From Cladopsammia gracilis (taxonomy: Eukaryota; Cnidaria; Anthozoa; Scleractinia; Dendrophylliidae), in the NCBI GenBank assembly GCA_022457155.1, contig JAJGOT010000237.1, positions 1,126,001 through 1,190,000 on the forward strand: 64,000 nucleotides of DNA, given 5' to 3'. Under the pieces are notes generated by a model. It saw only the letters and a program-made list of their open reading frames with translations, was not told the DNA's origin and ran no database searches. Every line of letters begins with the position of its first letter. Position 1 is the first letter of the stretch. This document shows positions 23,007 to 33,900 of this stretch, piece after piece. The translations under genes were made by a program, and so were the position numbers.

Positions 23007-23175
23007 CCAATCAGAGCTCGAAGCAATTACATGTCGGCGGCGCCAAGCGCGGGAAAACGCGTGCGAGCAAGTCATGATTGGTTTTGATTTCTCTTCTGAT
23101 TGGTCGAGAAAGTGGCGTGAGATTTTTTAGCCAATCACAAAGCGTAACAATCCAAAGCAATTGACCAATTACTTT
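23007..23175. promoter_or_regulatory. Cluster of CCAAT/ATTGG motifs (possible promoter or repeat part)
   Basis: Five CCAAT-type words in both orientations (ccaatcagagc, gattggtttt, gattggtcg, gccaatcac, gaccaattac) fall within about 165 bp beside a GC-rich patch 'ggcgccaagcgcggg'. This density could be a promoter. The 'ccaatcag' word also belongs to common anthozoan repeats, and no gene start follows. Function is unproven. Confidence 0.3.
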
Positions 23176-23200
23176 CGACACTCATTTGAAAACTGCTCTA

Positions 23201-23321
23201 TTCAGCGTGAAGTTGTGTAATACGGCTAAGTAGAGTCAGTTTTTTTTCGGGCCTTTAGGCGAGAAAAAATAAAAAATGACGAGTAAAAATGCTCAGCCAA
23301 ATTACACAACTTTTCGCTGAA
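23201..23321. repeat. Inverted repeat, fold-back
   Basis: The left arm 'ttcagcgtgaagttgtgtaa' (from 23201) is the reverse complement, with one or two mismatches, of the right arm 'ttacacaacttttcgctgaa' (to 23321). The loop is about 80 bp. Probably a small MITE. Confidence 0.8.
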
Positions 23322-24004
23322 TAAATTGTTTATTATACGGTAATCTTCTCCTACAAGTAAGTTTTTGAAACTGTCTTTCCTAGCGCGCGGTCAGAAGAGT
23401 GTAATAACGTATCCTATTTGCACTCGTTTTGATGCGTATTTGCACTCTAGAATGCTATGTCGAACAATAATCCTTTTTATTAAGTGTAGCACCTGATGTG
23501 GCACAATGTGTAAAATGTATATTTTCCCTCCACTACACAGCCGAACAAACATTCAAGGCTGAGAGGCGTGAGGCGTTGGTCGACCTCTTGGTCAGCCATG
23601 CCCACGATACATTTTATTATTGACAAAGGACTATAATATTACAATAATTTTAAGCGCACCAGAGCCGAACACGTAAAAACCCAACACCACCTGTTGAAAA
23701 AAATAGGGACCGTGTACCCCGGACCTATGCATGTGTGCTAACTTCAGGGTTTTAAGGTGTCTTAACTAAGAAAATAAACAATTAAAATATGCAGCTAAAC
23801 CTGTCTTAGTTGTTTGAACAGTACCAGAGGCGGCGAAGCTGACCGTAAAGTGACACAAATCTATCAACAGACTCTTTTCAAAGTCGCGAACCGTGAGCCC
23901 CTGCGCACTTAACTAGTACCCAGTTCACTGTAATGTGCCTGCAAAATATTAATTTATGCCAGTCAAGATTATCACAAATTACATTTTCCTTCGGAAGTTG
24001 AGCG

Positions 24005-24048
24005 TGAGCATGTTAGTTTGTATGCTAACATACAAACTAACATGCTCA
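24005..24048. repeat. Perfect 20-bp palindromic hairpin
   Basis: The arm 'tgagcatgttagtttgtatg' (24005-24024) is followed by a 4-base loop and the exact reverse complement 'catacaaactaacatgctca' (24029-24048). There are no mismatches. It lies just upstream of a TATATAAG sequence (about 24065) and the zinc-knuckle exon of the tyrosine-recombinase element. Confidence 0.95.
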
Positions 24049-24063
24049 GGAGACCCCACTAAT

Positions 24064-24073
24064 GTATATAAGC
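24064..24073 (+). promoter_or_regulatory. TATA-box-like sequence
   Basis: 'tatataag' matches the TATAWAAG core consensus. It sits about 20 bp after a perfect hairpin and about 150 bp before the zinc-knuckle exon of the recombinase element. It could be the element's own promoter; there is no expression evidence. Confidence 0.35.
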
Positions 24074-24813
24074 AGTGTATAGCGTCAAGGTAGTCATCAC
24101 GTGTAAGTTTTGATCTAGGCGGTGTTAGTCTGGATGTAGTTTTCAGAGTTTGAGAATTTACCTTTGAATCAAATTGTTTTTGCACTTCTGTGTGCTTTTC
24201 TTTTTCTTGCAGGTCGTCGATTGCCTTCTCAAACAGACACCTGTTTTCGATGTGGCAGGAAGGGACATTGGAGCACCGATTGTGGGCGGTTCGGCGGGTA
24301 CAAACCCGGAAACTTCAGGGTGTCAGCCAAAGGGGTCCTTTTCAGTTTCTCTGGAGATCAATCACGCAAGACAGAATAACGACGTGGATGTTGGTTGTCG
24401 TTTCCACTCCACTTTCCAACGACATCGCAAAAACTCGTAAGCCATAAAACCATCTAAAATGGACAAAATTGCATAAAAGACTCAACGAAAACCCAGTGTT
24501 AGGTAAGTAAAGTTTATTTCTACCTTAATAGCTTTATTTATAAGACTAAAATGAATTTCCCATACAAAGTCTATAAATCGTTCGTTTCGTAATATCAAAG
24601 AACCAACACATACTGAGCTGTGATTTTAAAATCGCAAAGTTCCTAAGTTTTACTCCAGATTTTGGAATCCAGATTCATCAGGCCTTGACGCATTTTTTCA
24701 AGACTGGCAGGGTGATAATTGTTTGGTGGTACCGGCCACCGGTCGTCCTTTTGTCTAAAGTTCTTACTAATAGGTTTATGTTTCACTCCAAGGTACAAGG
24801 CACATTAGTGCTA

Positions 24814-24892
24814 CCCTTTTGGCCTCCCCTTTTGGCCTCCCCTTTTGGCCTTCCCTTTTGGCCTCCCCTTTTGGCCTCCCCTTTTGGCCTCT
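24814..24892. repeat. 13-bp minisatellite (6 copies)
   Basis: Six consecutive units of 'cccttttggcctc' with a single substitution. It is followed by a homopolymer T run and a G run (about 24905-24936). Confidence 0.95.
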
Positions 24893-25109
24893 ACTTGTTA
24901 AGATTTTTTTTTTTTTTTTTTGGGGGGGGGGGGGGGTGTTGTTATAGATTATAAGTTTTACGAAGGCGTCCTCGCTTTCACGTCAAGGGCGAAACAGTAG
25001 TTTGCCTTTGGGCTTCTTATCGTGGGCTTGTTATATCATAGCAGTTAGACTTAATTTTACGAAGTTTTTCCATTGTTTCACACAACAGTGACAATTGCTG
25101 TATTTGTAA

Positions 25110-25309
25110 CCGATGATTTTGCCGGATGACAGTGATACATGGTCAGTTTGCGACCGATATTTTTTACGGAGGGTAGTGACATTTGGTCAATTTGTGACCG
25201 ATATTTTTGCCAGATGACAGTGACATTGGGTCAAGTTGTGAATGATATTTTTGCCGGATGGCAGTGATACATGGTCAGTTTGTAACCGATTATTTTACCG
25301 GATGGCAGA
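25110..25309. repeat. 44-bp tandem repeat (about 4.5 copies)
   Basis: Units starting at 25110, 25154, 25198, 25242 and 25286 share 'ccgatatttttgccggatg', 'cagtgatacatggtca' and 'gtttgtga'. Point differences between units indicate an older array than the 13-bp one nearby. It lies between the two candidate exons of the recombinase element. Confidence 0.9.
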
Positions 25310-25705
25310 TGTGCATGATTCACGCACAAGTATTTTCACACGGATGCTTTTGCTTTCTACCAATTTCATGTTTTAGCTATTTTTTCTTTCCAGGATTTGC
25401 TCAAGGTTCCCTTCTGGGGTGAAACCTGCGGTAGCCGAAGAACTTCATATGGTGCAGCAGTTGTTATCATCAAGAGCGAACTCGTCCGTTAAAAAATATG
25501 TTTGCCATTATAAACGTTTTTGCGACTATCTTAAGTCTAAGGGAATTGTTCTTGTCCTCCCATGTGGTTGTTTCTTTGTATCGGAATACCTTTTTAAAGG
25601 TATTAAAAGAATAAGATATTACGATACTAAAATATCTTCTTGATACAAAAAATTCGTATGCCGCTCTTTCTTTAGTGTTTCCCGAATTGTATTCTCCACG
25701 GGGCC

Positions 25706-25897
25706 CACTTATGTCCAGAAATGCACGTAACTCGGACCTTGGGCACTTCATACTACACACAATTATTTGTAATTTCCATATGGCTTCATGTTTGACAGAA
25801 TTGCTTGTGTTTAGGTGAGAATTAGGTCTAGGGGACACTTCATGATGTCTATCATAAAGAGCATGAATCTCATTAGCGTGCATTTCTGGACATACCT
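25706..25897 (-). mobile_element. 192-bp hAT-type MITE, copy 1
   Basis: The ends are inverted repeats ('cacttatgtccagaaatgca' at the left, '...tgcatttctggacatacct' at the right), flanked by a perfect CACGGGGCC duplication (25697-25705 and 25898-25906). A duplication of 8-9 bp with CA-starting ends points to the hAT superfamily. It interrupts the tyrosine-recombinase gene. On the minus strand it carries a frame (MHANEIHALYDRHHEVS...) that stays open through the inverted repeats and is also open in copy 2. Confidence 0.9.
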
Positions 25898-26479
25898 CAC
25901 GGGGCCTAGAGTAATCCTGTTGATACAGCTTTTTCTCGCAACATTGTTGGAGTTAACAAGCGTATGTTTAGTGGACCGCAGTCAAGAAAAAGGGGCCTGT
26001 TACTCCAAATACGATTTATCGCGTTTGTCCTCCATTTGCTTGTATGGATTGTAATCTTCAGGATTTGCGTACAGCTTTAATATTTGTATCAGGATTTAAT
26101 GGGCTTTTTCGGATAAGTGCATGAGTGATTGGATTTATAGGCTTCTGACATAATGCATGAAGGGCACCTGGAAATATTTGTTAAGCCTAGCGAAACTGAC
26201 CAATATAGGGAAGGCATCAGAGTTTTTATTTCTAAGGCTGGAGGTATCACTTGCCCACATTTCCTTCGTCGTTTTTTCGCTTCTGCTGGAATCCTCAGAG
26301 ACTCGCCAGTTTATATATTCAGAGCTGTTAAATTTCTTAACAAAAGTAATTTATATGTTTTAGGCCCTAATATATTAAGTTATTCAAGGGCTAGCTAGTC
26401 TCTTTCGGCTATAAGCATTGATTCTAAGGATTTAGTACTCTGGATAATAGCAAGAAAGTAATAATTTTTAAAGCAACGA

Positions 26480-26930
26480 CAACTGACTTGATTTTAAAAG
26501 ACATGTTTCGACAATCCTTTGTCATCTTCAGTTTGAAATTTTAAGTTACAAAGTTGAATTTATACTAAGTAATGAAAATGCTAATGAGAGAAAACACCTT
26601 TGACAAATAAATGAAAGAATGTGTGACAATACGTGATTAAAAAGAAAGTTTTAAATTAACATGATACAACTGTCGGTTCAAAGAAGGTTGTTCCCATTAG
26701 ATATGTAAAGCTTCCTTTATCTTAAGCTGAAAATTGGTGGAAGCATGATCTAAAATATTGAAACAATTAGGTGAACATAAACTGTGGCATTCTTTAGAGT
26801 CTTCCAGGTGTTTGAATACGTGAGAGGCCCTATCAGTGGATAAGTGCTCACGAACGCGTGTGGAAAAATGTCGGGTGGTTTCGCCGACGTAGCAGGCATT
26901 ACAGCCTGCACACAAAAATTATTTAGTACT
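26480..26930 (-). mobile_element. Penelope-like element 3' end (GIY-YIG domain)
   Basis: The minus-strand frame reads CAGCNACYVGETTRHFSTRV then REHLSTDRASHVFKHLE and ends FQLKIKEALHI. ACYVGET is the GIY-YIG nuclease signature of Penelope-like retroelements, and the R-x-x-EH motif follows as expected. Below it lies a tail with 'ctgaagatgacaaaggattg' (minus strand, about 26530), typical of these elements. The frame upstream is cut by a stop, so only the 3' end is present. Confidence 0.75.
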
Positions 26931-27491
26931 CATAGCCTCAGGGCGGGCGGAGCAACTTTCATAGCAAATAATCTTCCTAGATCAGATTGTTCGGATGCAG
27001 ATTACTGATGGTCGCTGGAGATCTGAAACAGCAAAGAACATGTATGTAAAGAGCCTATAGAAAATAGATTGCAGTTAACTAAATTCTTCCCTTCGTACGA
27101 TGACAATAGTTAACGCATCGCTTTTAGCTGAGTAAGCCTAATTAAGCAACTGCTGTTTATTTATGTATTTTCATATTTCGCTAGCTTATCGTTTTGTACT
27201 CGTGTACTATTTAATTTTCTTTGGGCAAGTGTTCGCACTCTGCCTACCTTCGTTTAGTTATGTGTATTGCCCTGTAAAAAAAATGTAATATTTCTATTTA
27301 TCATATAACCCGTACGGCCCTGCGAACCTTCTCTTTGCAAAACCATTGATGAAATTCCCGTATGAGGGCCGTACGCATTTGCGCGAGCGGGGCCGGAAAA
27401 AAGCGTACGGCCCTACTACAAAAGCGGACGGCCTCGTGCGTTAAAATTTCAAGTAATTTTGTCTCCAAATTGGTCACACGATAAAATACTA

Positions 27492-27552
27492 ATTGACTAA
27501 GTTAGGTCGGGCCGGATGGGAAAATATTTGGCTCTCGGTCATGGCGCACGGA

Positions 27553-27585
<33 letters not shown>

Positions 27586-27625
27586 AGCCAAATATTTTCC
27601 CATCCGGCCCTCCCACTTAGTCAAT
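27492..27625. repeat. Long near-perfect palindrome
   Basis: Arms of about 60 bp (27492-27553 and 27566-27625) are reverse complements with few mismatches around a roughly 12-bp loop. They carry 'ccggatgggaaaatatttgg' on the left and its complement on the right. It is followed at both sides by 'tagtcaat'/'attgacta' words. Just upstream (27308-27420) 'gtacggccct' recurs several times, so a larger related element may be involved. Confidence 0.9.
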
Positions 27626-27962
27626 AAGTGCATATTGTATTTCATTGAATTTCTTTATTTGTAATTTAGTGTTGAATACCATTAAACCATCGTCGGGCAA
27701 GTGTTCGCGGTATGCCTGTCTTACTATTGTGGTAGTGTATTCTATGCTTCAGCAGTCTGAAGAAGGGAAATGATTTTCTTTCGTACGAACGTAGTGAGGT
27801 AGAAGGAAACAGACAGTTTCGCATTCCAGTTTGCAAAAAGCATCTTTGGGCACCTATGAGCAACAAAAATTCTAGACCCGCCTCCAGGAAAAACGAGCTG
27901 GGCATCACGTGAGCGCGAAAATCGCCTCCACGCTCTTCTTGTCTCTAAACGGCAGCCGATTT

Positions 27963-28017
27963 AGCCTGCGTGCAGACGCATCCGATTTCCTTGATCGGAT
28001 ACGTCTGCGCGCAGGCT
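27963..28017. repeat. Short fold-back around GCAGACG
   Basis: 'agcctgcgtgcagacgcatc' is mirrored by 'gatacgtctgcgcgcaggct' around a loop of about 12 bp. It is a small MITE-like hairpin of a kind common in anthozoan genomes. Confidence 0.85.
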
Positions 28018-28132
28018 GTAGCCGATTTCGTGTTTCATGAACATTTGGGTTATCATTTATCATTATTACTCCCATATAAAAACGCCGGGGGTGCTAGTCG
28101 GAAATTTTCGAAAAACACCCTGAAAAGTACTA

Positions 28133-28305
28133 CAATTGCAGACAAGTTTAGTTGGGACACTTGGTATATAACTAATATTTCTCTTTCCATTACTCTCCTC
28201 TCCCTTCCCAATATTGTTGCTCGCTATTTTATTATCAAATCTTACAAGCCAACATTGAGAGGGGCAGGAAAGAAGTCAACTGTCCCAAGTTACTTGTCTG
28301 CTATT
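28133..28305. mobile_element. Small inverted-repeat element inside a MITE fragment
   Basis: The left end 'tacaattgcagacaagttta' and right end '...acttgtctgctattgta' are inverted repeats. The element sits beside 'actcccatataaaaacgccg' (28068), the end of a MITE family that recurs near the receptor genes. The right half (cattgagagggg... to attgta) is repeated almost exactly at 29983-30039. TA at both ends suggests a Tc1/mariner-type duplication. Confidence 0.7.
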
Positions 28306-28764
28306 GTATTTTAAAGGAATTCTTGGTATGTATTCTGTTGGCGGGAAAGTGGAGAGCAATAGGCTATTTCCGAGTTGCCTTTAGCCTCTCTATCAAAGCG
28401 AGGCTAGGTGCGAAATCTTTCTTATGAAAATGGTTTCATTCACATCCAAATAAAACTTATTTGCAGCATGGGTATGAAGCCAGTTTGTAGACTGAGACGC
28501 TTTGCGGAGATATTTGAACTGAAAGATTAGGCATCGAAATTACCCCAAACAACTGCTGAAATTTATAGTACACATAATGTACGATGAGTTTGTACAATAG
28601 GAGACTTTTTGCGTATGATTTGTGGTAGAAATTGCTGTGAGTGTTTGTACAGTGTGTTATAAGGCAGCTCCTAGTAATTTATAGTATGTTGTCCCATTAT
28701 ACATCACTCACCGTTTGAATTCCTACGCAGAAACTGGCGCAAATAACGGGCATACGACAGGAAA

Positions 28765-28886
28765 TTAGCCTGTTGCAGGCTCTCAGATAGTGGGGGAGAG
28801 CGAAAAATGTCGGAGCAAGCGAAGAAAAAACGAGGGAGAGGGGGGGGGGGGGGGGGGGGGGGATCTGAGAGGCTGGAACAGGCTAA
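28765..28886. repeat. Fold-back with poly-G core
   Basis: Left 'tagcctgttgcaggctctca' and right 'tgagaggctggaacaggcta' are inverted. The middle contains 'gagagggggg...', a G run of about 20. It resembles other G-rich MITE fragments in the window. Confidence 0.8.
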
Positions 28887-29039
28887 CAGGAAATATGCAA
28901 AGGTAGTAATAGGCTTTTCGCGATTCCGCAGTACCGAAGTCCTGATCCTCTTTGACGATGTTCCCACAGCCCATCATACTCGTACCACCCGGCCTGTGGT
29001 ACCAGCGGTGAAGGCAGAAACAGTGCTAATTTAAAATGA

Positions 29040-30780
29040 TTCCAACCACCATAGGTTACTCCAAATAACAGTTAGTGGCCCATTAGCTTTGATGGTGACA
29101 TCATCAGAAAGATGACAGACTTATGGAACTCGCCCATTTCTTAATAGTTTATCTGACTTCTCTGCAAACATTTTTTATGCATATCGTGTTTGCAAACAAT
29201 TTATTTTGTATTCAATATTTCTTCCCCCCCCCCCCCCTCCCCCCTCCAGAAAATAATGGTCCGCCCTTAGTTAGTCATGGTTTGCGCTCGGTAACGTGTA
29301 CGTACTGCTGAACGAGTCACCATCGAGTCACGGTCACCATTTTGAAACTTTCCATTATTGCTAATTCCCTGGAAGATTTTATGCACCGTTTACGAATGGA
29401 GAAAATATTCACCAGGTGTTGTAATATTGGTATTTTCAAACGAAATTTTAAGTTTTTTTAAGGCATCTTTTTAGCATTGTGCAAATGGTGACATGCCCGT
29501 TGCTGAAATAAAATCACCCAAGTTTAATTTAATTAAAGGATGGTAACTCGCGCACAGTAACACAAATTCACCATTGAAACGTACCCCGAAAGGTAATGTG
29601 CTTATTTGAAATATGTGATAGATATTAAATAAGACCTTTTCATGCTTTGGGGTGCCTGAGTTTATTTGTCGTGTTGTTATAAACTCTCTATATTCGGAAA
29701 AGATATCACTGATCACCATTATTGCGTGTTGAACTTTGTTCAATTCATTATGAAATGTAAACATAGCATTCCAAGGAAAGTACAGTTCTTTTTTCCGTAT
29801 CCAGTTGTATGGCTATCCTAGTCATACAAAATTAAAATAATATTGAGACAATATCTTATATTAAAGACTTTCAAAACAGATCGTAGAGCTTGTTTATCTC
29901 TATAGACTTGCTTCTTCACCACTACTGACAAAGATGAATATGTACTTTGCTTTATATAAAAATCGGAAACCAAAAATAACCCATTGAGAGGGGAAGGAAA
30001 GAAGTCAACTGTCCCAAGTTACTTGTCTGCTATTGTAGAATCTCGTTTGATGGACGTTGCTCAAATATATTTTTACCCCTAAACGGTATCAACACAAGCC
30101 ACATTCTGACATACTTTGAGGCTCAATACCCTAAAAACGTACCGCGACAGGTAGTAAGCTCCTGGCCGCGATAATTCGTACCGTGGTTATTTTAGATTTC
30201 AGCACCCTAAGCGATACCAATCTACAAGTGTGACCCCTAAAAGGTACGACAAACACCTCGTCATATTCATCTCTGAGACCCCCACCCCTCCCGGGGGATA
30301 GTTGTCATTGTCGCTTTAGGAAGCTCAGAATAAAACGCAATGTCACGCTAAGAGAATTGTTGAGTTTTACTACCCCCGAGAGGCTTAAAAGGTCTTGAAA
30401 AGGGGAGAAGGGAGGATTAAAAGCGATTTGAAATCGACAAAGAAGATTCCTGGAAAAGAAAAACAACTTTAAAGTTTTGAAATGAGAGGCGAAAGTTTCA
30501 GAAATACAATTAGCATGTTTTTTTTGTTGTTGTTTGGTTTTTTTTTTTTTGTTTTTTTTTTAATCAAATCGTTAGTCCAAAGACAACAACGCTGATAAAC
30601 GGTACGGAAACGATTATATTTGCAAAATATCCAATATTTCGAAAGGCGCAGCCTTTTCTTTGGGCTAACTTTTTTTCAATAATCTGTTTCTGTAATGTCA
30701 ACCAGAAGAGTCTTGCATCCAAAATAGCTATTGGTATTCTTATTTCCTATTACTGATCGCAACTAATATTTTCAAGAGTT
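29040..30780. other. Intergenic stretch upstream of the first receptor gene
   Basis: No gene recognised. A minus-strand frame at 29764-29471 (FNIYHIFQISTLPFGVRFNG) is protein-like but unsupported. A MITE fragment occupies about 29983-30310, with 'tttttacccctaaacggtat' and '...ccctaagcgatacc' words related to the family at 36222 and 42846. T-rich runs lie at 30518-30560. Confidence 0.4.
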
Positions 30781-30867
30781 GTTTTTATTTCACAAATGGT
30801 TTTCCCAGCCCAGGGGGGAGCGAAGAAAGATGGTGTTCTCTCTTGGGTAGGGGTGGGGTGGGAGGCG

Positions 30868-30880
30868 GCTCATATATTCG
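30868..30880 (+). promoter_or_regulatory. Possible TATA element for the first receptor gene
   Basis: 'ctcatatattcgcgg' lies about 100 bp before the preferred ATG at 30976, a plausible distance for a core promoter plus short leader. Motif-only support. Confidence 0.25.
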
Positions 30881-30975
30881 CGGTCGAGCCAGCGGAGCGT
30901 CGCGGAGGGTATCATCGCCATCAAGACTATTCCGAGAAAACAGCTTCACAGACAACTGATCTGCAAACATACACC

Positions 30976-33900
30976 ATGATTTTCACATCGACTGCAGTCT
31001 CGAATGGCACTTATACTACTACTCCCACTAGTCACAACTTCGAGGACGAGGCAAACGCTTTGATAAACAGAATTCTTATCACAGTTTCAGCCACTCTTTC
31101 GTTATTGGGCACCACTCTTATCATCGGTACATTTATTGCTTGGAAGGATTTCAGATCAACATCAAGGAGAATTCTTGTTTACATCTCCATCGCTGACTTC
31201 TTAATTGCTGCGAGTAATTTATTTGGAGTATGGCGGCGCCATGATAAAAGCGACGATATTTGCAAAGCACAGAGTTTCATCTCCACTTGTGCTGCACTAT
31301 GGTCTTTTTTCTGGACGACATTTCTCGCTGTCTTCATGTTCACTACCGTTGCAAAGAAACAGCGTCACAAAGCTGAAATCATGCTCAAAGTTTTTCATGC
31401 CTTTGGATGGGGAATTCCCTTGATTATTGTGGGAACTGCTTTAGGACTGAAAAAACTAGGTAACGATAAGGACCTTTTCACCTCAGGGTGGTGTTGGATA
31501 AATTCGGATTTGTCGAACGAGGAGGATCTGCACTTATGGATGTTGCTGACAGGAAAGGCTTGGGAAATTGCTGCTTATGTCCTCTGTTCAACCTTTTACT
31601 TGATGTTAAAGTGCCATATTCGCAAGGAGGTAAGATTTAATAGTGTCATGCGCTGTGTTTAATCAACAGTGAATGGTTCTGTTCTCGGAAAGATTTCCGT
31701 ATAACCCTTACGTAATTTTAGTTACGCATACCGTTCTTAAAACTGGAACAAAGCCAAAACAATAGGAAAGCAAAACAATAGCACCTACACCTGCCAAGTC
31801 TCACGCCTGCGAGTTCAAAACTCCGATCTCACGCCTACTCACGCATATGGAGCAATTTCTCACGCCTGACTTACAGATTTGAGCTATCAGCCCTAACTGA
31901 TCGCATGATCCAATTAAAAATATAGTTGAATTCATGAAAATACGGCACTCTTCTGTAGGTTTTTACCATTCTGAACATTATAATTACAGCTGGATATTAT
32001 TAAACGGAGGTCTGAGGTCCATGGAAACTTCCGAATTCTTCGGAACATTTTCGTATAACTTCGGACATCTTCGGAATAGATCGGGTTATCTTCAGATTTG
32101 GTCGGGTCACCTTCGGAAATCCTGGCACTTCCACGAAATAATTCTCACGCCTATCACTCGGAAAAAGTTGGCAGGTATAACATACGGTGTTATACATGTA
32201 TGGTGTTCATTGTACGACTTATACGGAAATCTTACCCTGTTCTCATAAAATTGATAAACTACAGTGAACCTCCATTTGCGACCACCTCTCGTAAGCGACC
32301 ACTTGCCCAAATAACTAATTGTCCAAATCACTGTTGAAATCTCTTGTAAGTGACCACCTGTTCTAAGCAACTGCAACCACCTTCAATGCTGGTGATTTGA
32401 ATTTTTCTATTTTTTTTTAACCTCTGGTAAGAGACCACTCACCCATATTATTATACATTGGTGTCACTAGCTCAATTTTGATTGGCTATAAGCACACAGC
32501 TAATTATTGCTTGCTGTTTCTGTAATGTCATACCTACAGACAATGAATTTTATATATGTAGAAGTGACGTCATACCTACAGACAATAGTTTGTCTGCTGT
32601 GCATTGATCACTTTTTTGTGCGCGCTCTTGTCTTTACAAGTGCAGCTCAGGAATATGCATAATAAAACAATTATTGGATTCGGTTTTCGCATGATAGCGA
32701 TAATTATCAAGGCCTCAGTTTGTGTTATTCGCCTCAGTCTTCGACTTCGGCAGATAACACAAACTTTGGCCTTGATAATTATCGCTATCATGCGAAAACC
32801 GAATCCAATAATTGTTAATTTCAATGTCACTAAAGAGGCAAACCGAAAGAAAATGAAAATTTTGTCCCTTGCATCAAAACTTCAATATAATTAAATATTT
32901 TGTGCTGACAGGTGCTTTGTATATTGAAATTGCTATACAGATTCATATGATTCAAAAATATAATCCCCTGTGGTCTGACCTATCGTAAGCGACCACCTGA
33001 AAGCGGCCACCTAAAGGCTTAGTTTTGACCACCTTAGCTTTGCATTTTTAGCAGTCACTTATGGGAGGTTCAACTGAAATAATTGTCTATATACAGTTCA
33101 CTGATAATTTAAAACATTAATAAACTACAGTAAACAAAATACCCAAGAGTGACAACACTTATCTGGTATTATGGGCTCACTGCTAATTGATTACGTGACG
33201 GGTGACTTCTATTGCGTGACTCTTCTCATGGCGCTATATAAAGTAACAACCTACACCAGTAATGTAGTTTTCTAAAAAGAGCATTGGTACAGTTGTGAGG
33301 GTGGCAAAGGGGGGGTACCGATCACACATCACGCCGAATTTTTAAGTGAAATCACGCATCACAGAGAAAATTTTTAACCAATCACGTAAATAAGGAGTAA
33401 TCCGGCATTAAAATGGTAACAAATCAAGGTAGGCCTTTAAGCGAGAGGATCGAGTGTATATAATCTGGAATGTCACGCGGTCGAAACAAAATAGCACTGA
33501 AAAGTCCTGTTACATATTAATTACATTAACTAGTATGAATGTCTATGAGTCTATTGTTTCCGGATTTCAGTTTTGGACCAACCACGAAGATAAAAGGTCA
33601 AGAAAAGACAAGACAGATGTTGAATTAGACAATTTACGTTGAGTCCTTTAAGTGATAGCTTTCTTGTTTTTCCAAAAATGTCGAAAGCATTCACGTATCA
33701 CAAAAATCTAATAGGTAAATCACGTGTCACCTGCTTCTAAAATAGCAAATCATGCAATACACTACGCTATCTGGTCACGTATTACGTCGTTAATTTGGGC
33801 ACAATCACGCATCACGCGGCTAATTCTGGGGCAATCACGTGTCACATAAAACCCCTTTGCCACCCTCAGTTGTAGGTCTAAAAACTGGAGTGCACATACA

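Larger units (their letters stand above)
24160..26400 (+). mobile_element. Tyrosine-recombinase element with gag-like zinc knuckle (decayed)
   Basis: A candidate exon after TTTTTCTTGCAG (about 24212) encodes TCFRCGRKGHWSTDC, a perfect C-x2-C-x4-H-x4-C zinc knuckle. A second exon after TTTCTTTCCAG (about 25394) encodes a recombinase N-terminal domain: VAEELHMVQQLLSSRANSSV then KKYVCHYKRFCDYLKSKG. After a frame change and a MITE insertion, catalytic-domain pieces follow: DLRTALIFVSGFNGLFRIS (about 26055-26115, with the first catalytic-type Arg) and KPSETDQYREGIRVFISKAG then GITCPHFLRRFFASAGI (26180-26300), ending near 26398. The architecture resembles DIRS/Crypton-type tyrosine-recombinase elements of cnidarians. 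Frameshifts near 25640 and after 25906 make this copy inactive. Confidence 0.6.

Noticed and set aside
24814..25309. Direct repeats considered as a CRISPR array
   Set aside because: Repeats are contiguous without unique spacers and the genome is eukaryotic. They are minisatellites.
29471..29764. 97-codon minus-strand open frame
   Set aside because: Protein-like in places, but no family, no start context and no neighbours. Kept only as a remark in the intergenic entry.
30796..30975. Upstream in-frame ATG extension of the first receptor
   Set aside because: The extra 60 residues are Gly/Trp/charged, not a signal peptide. The downstream ATG has a better context and matches the short N-terminus of the family.
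32098..32376. Short open frames on both strands around the Tigger-like end
   Set aside because: They cover the mobile-element boundary and lack any protein-like motif.
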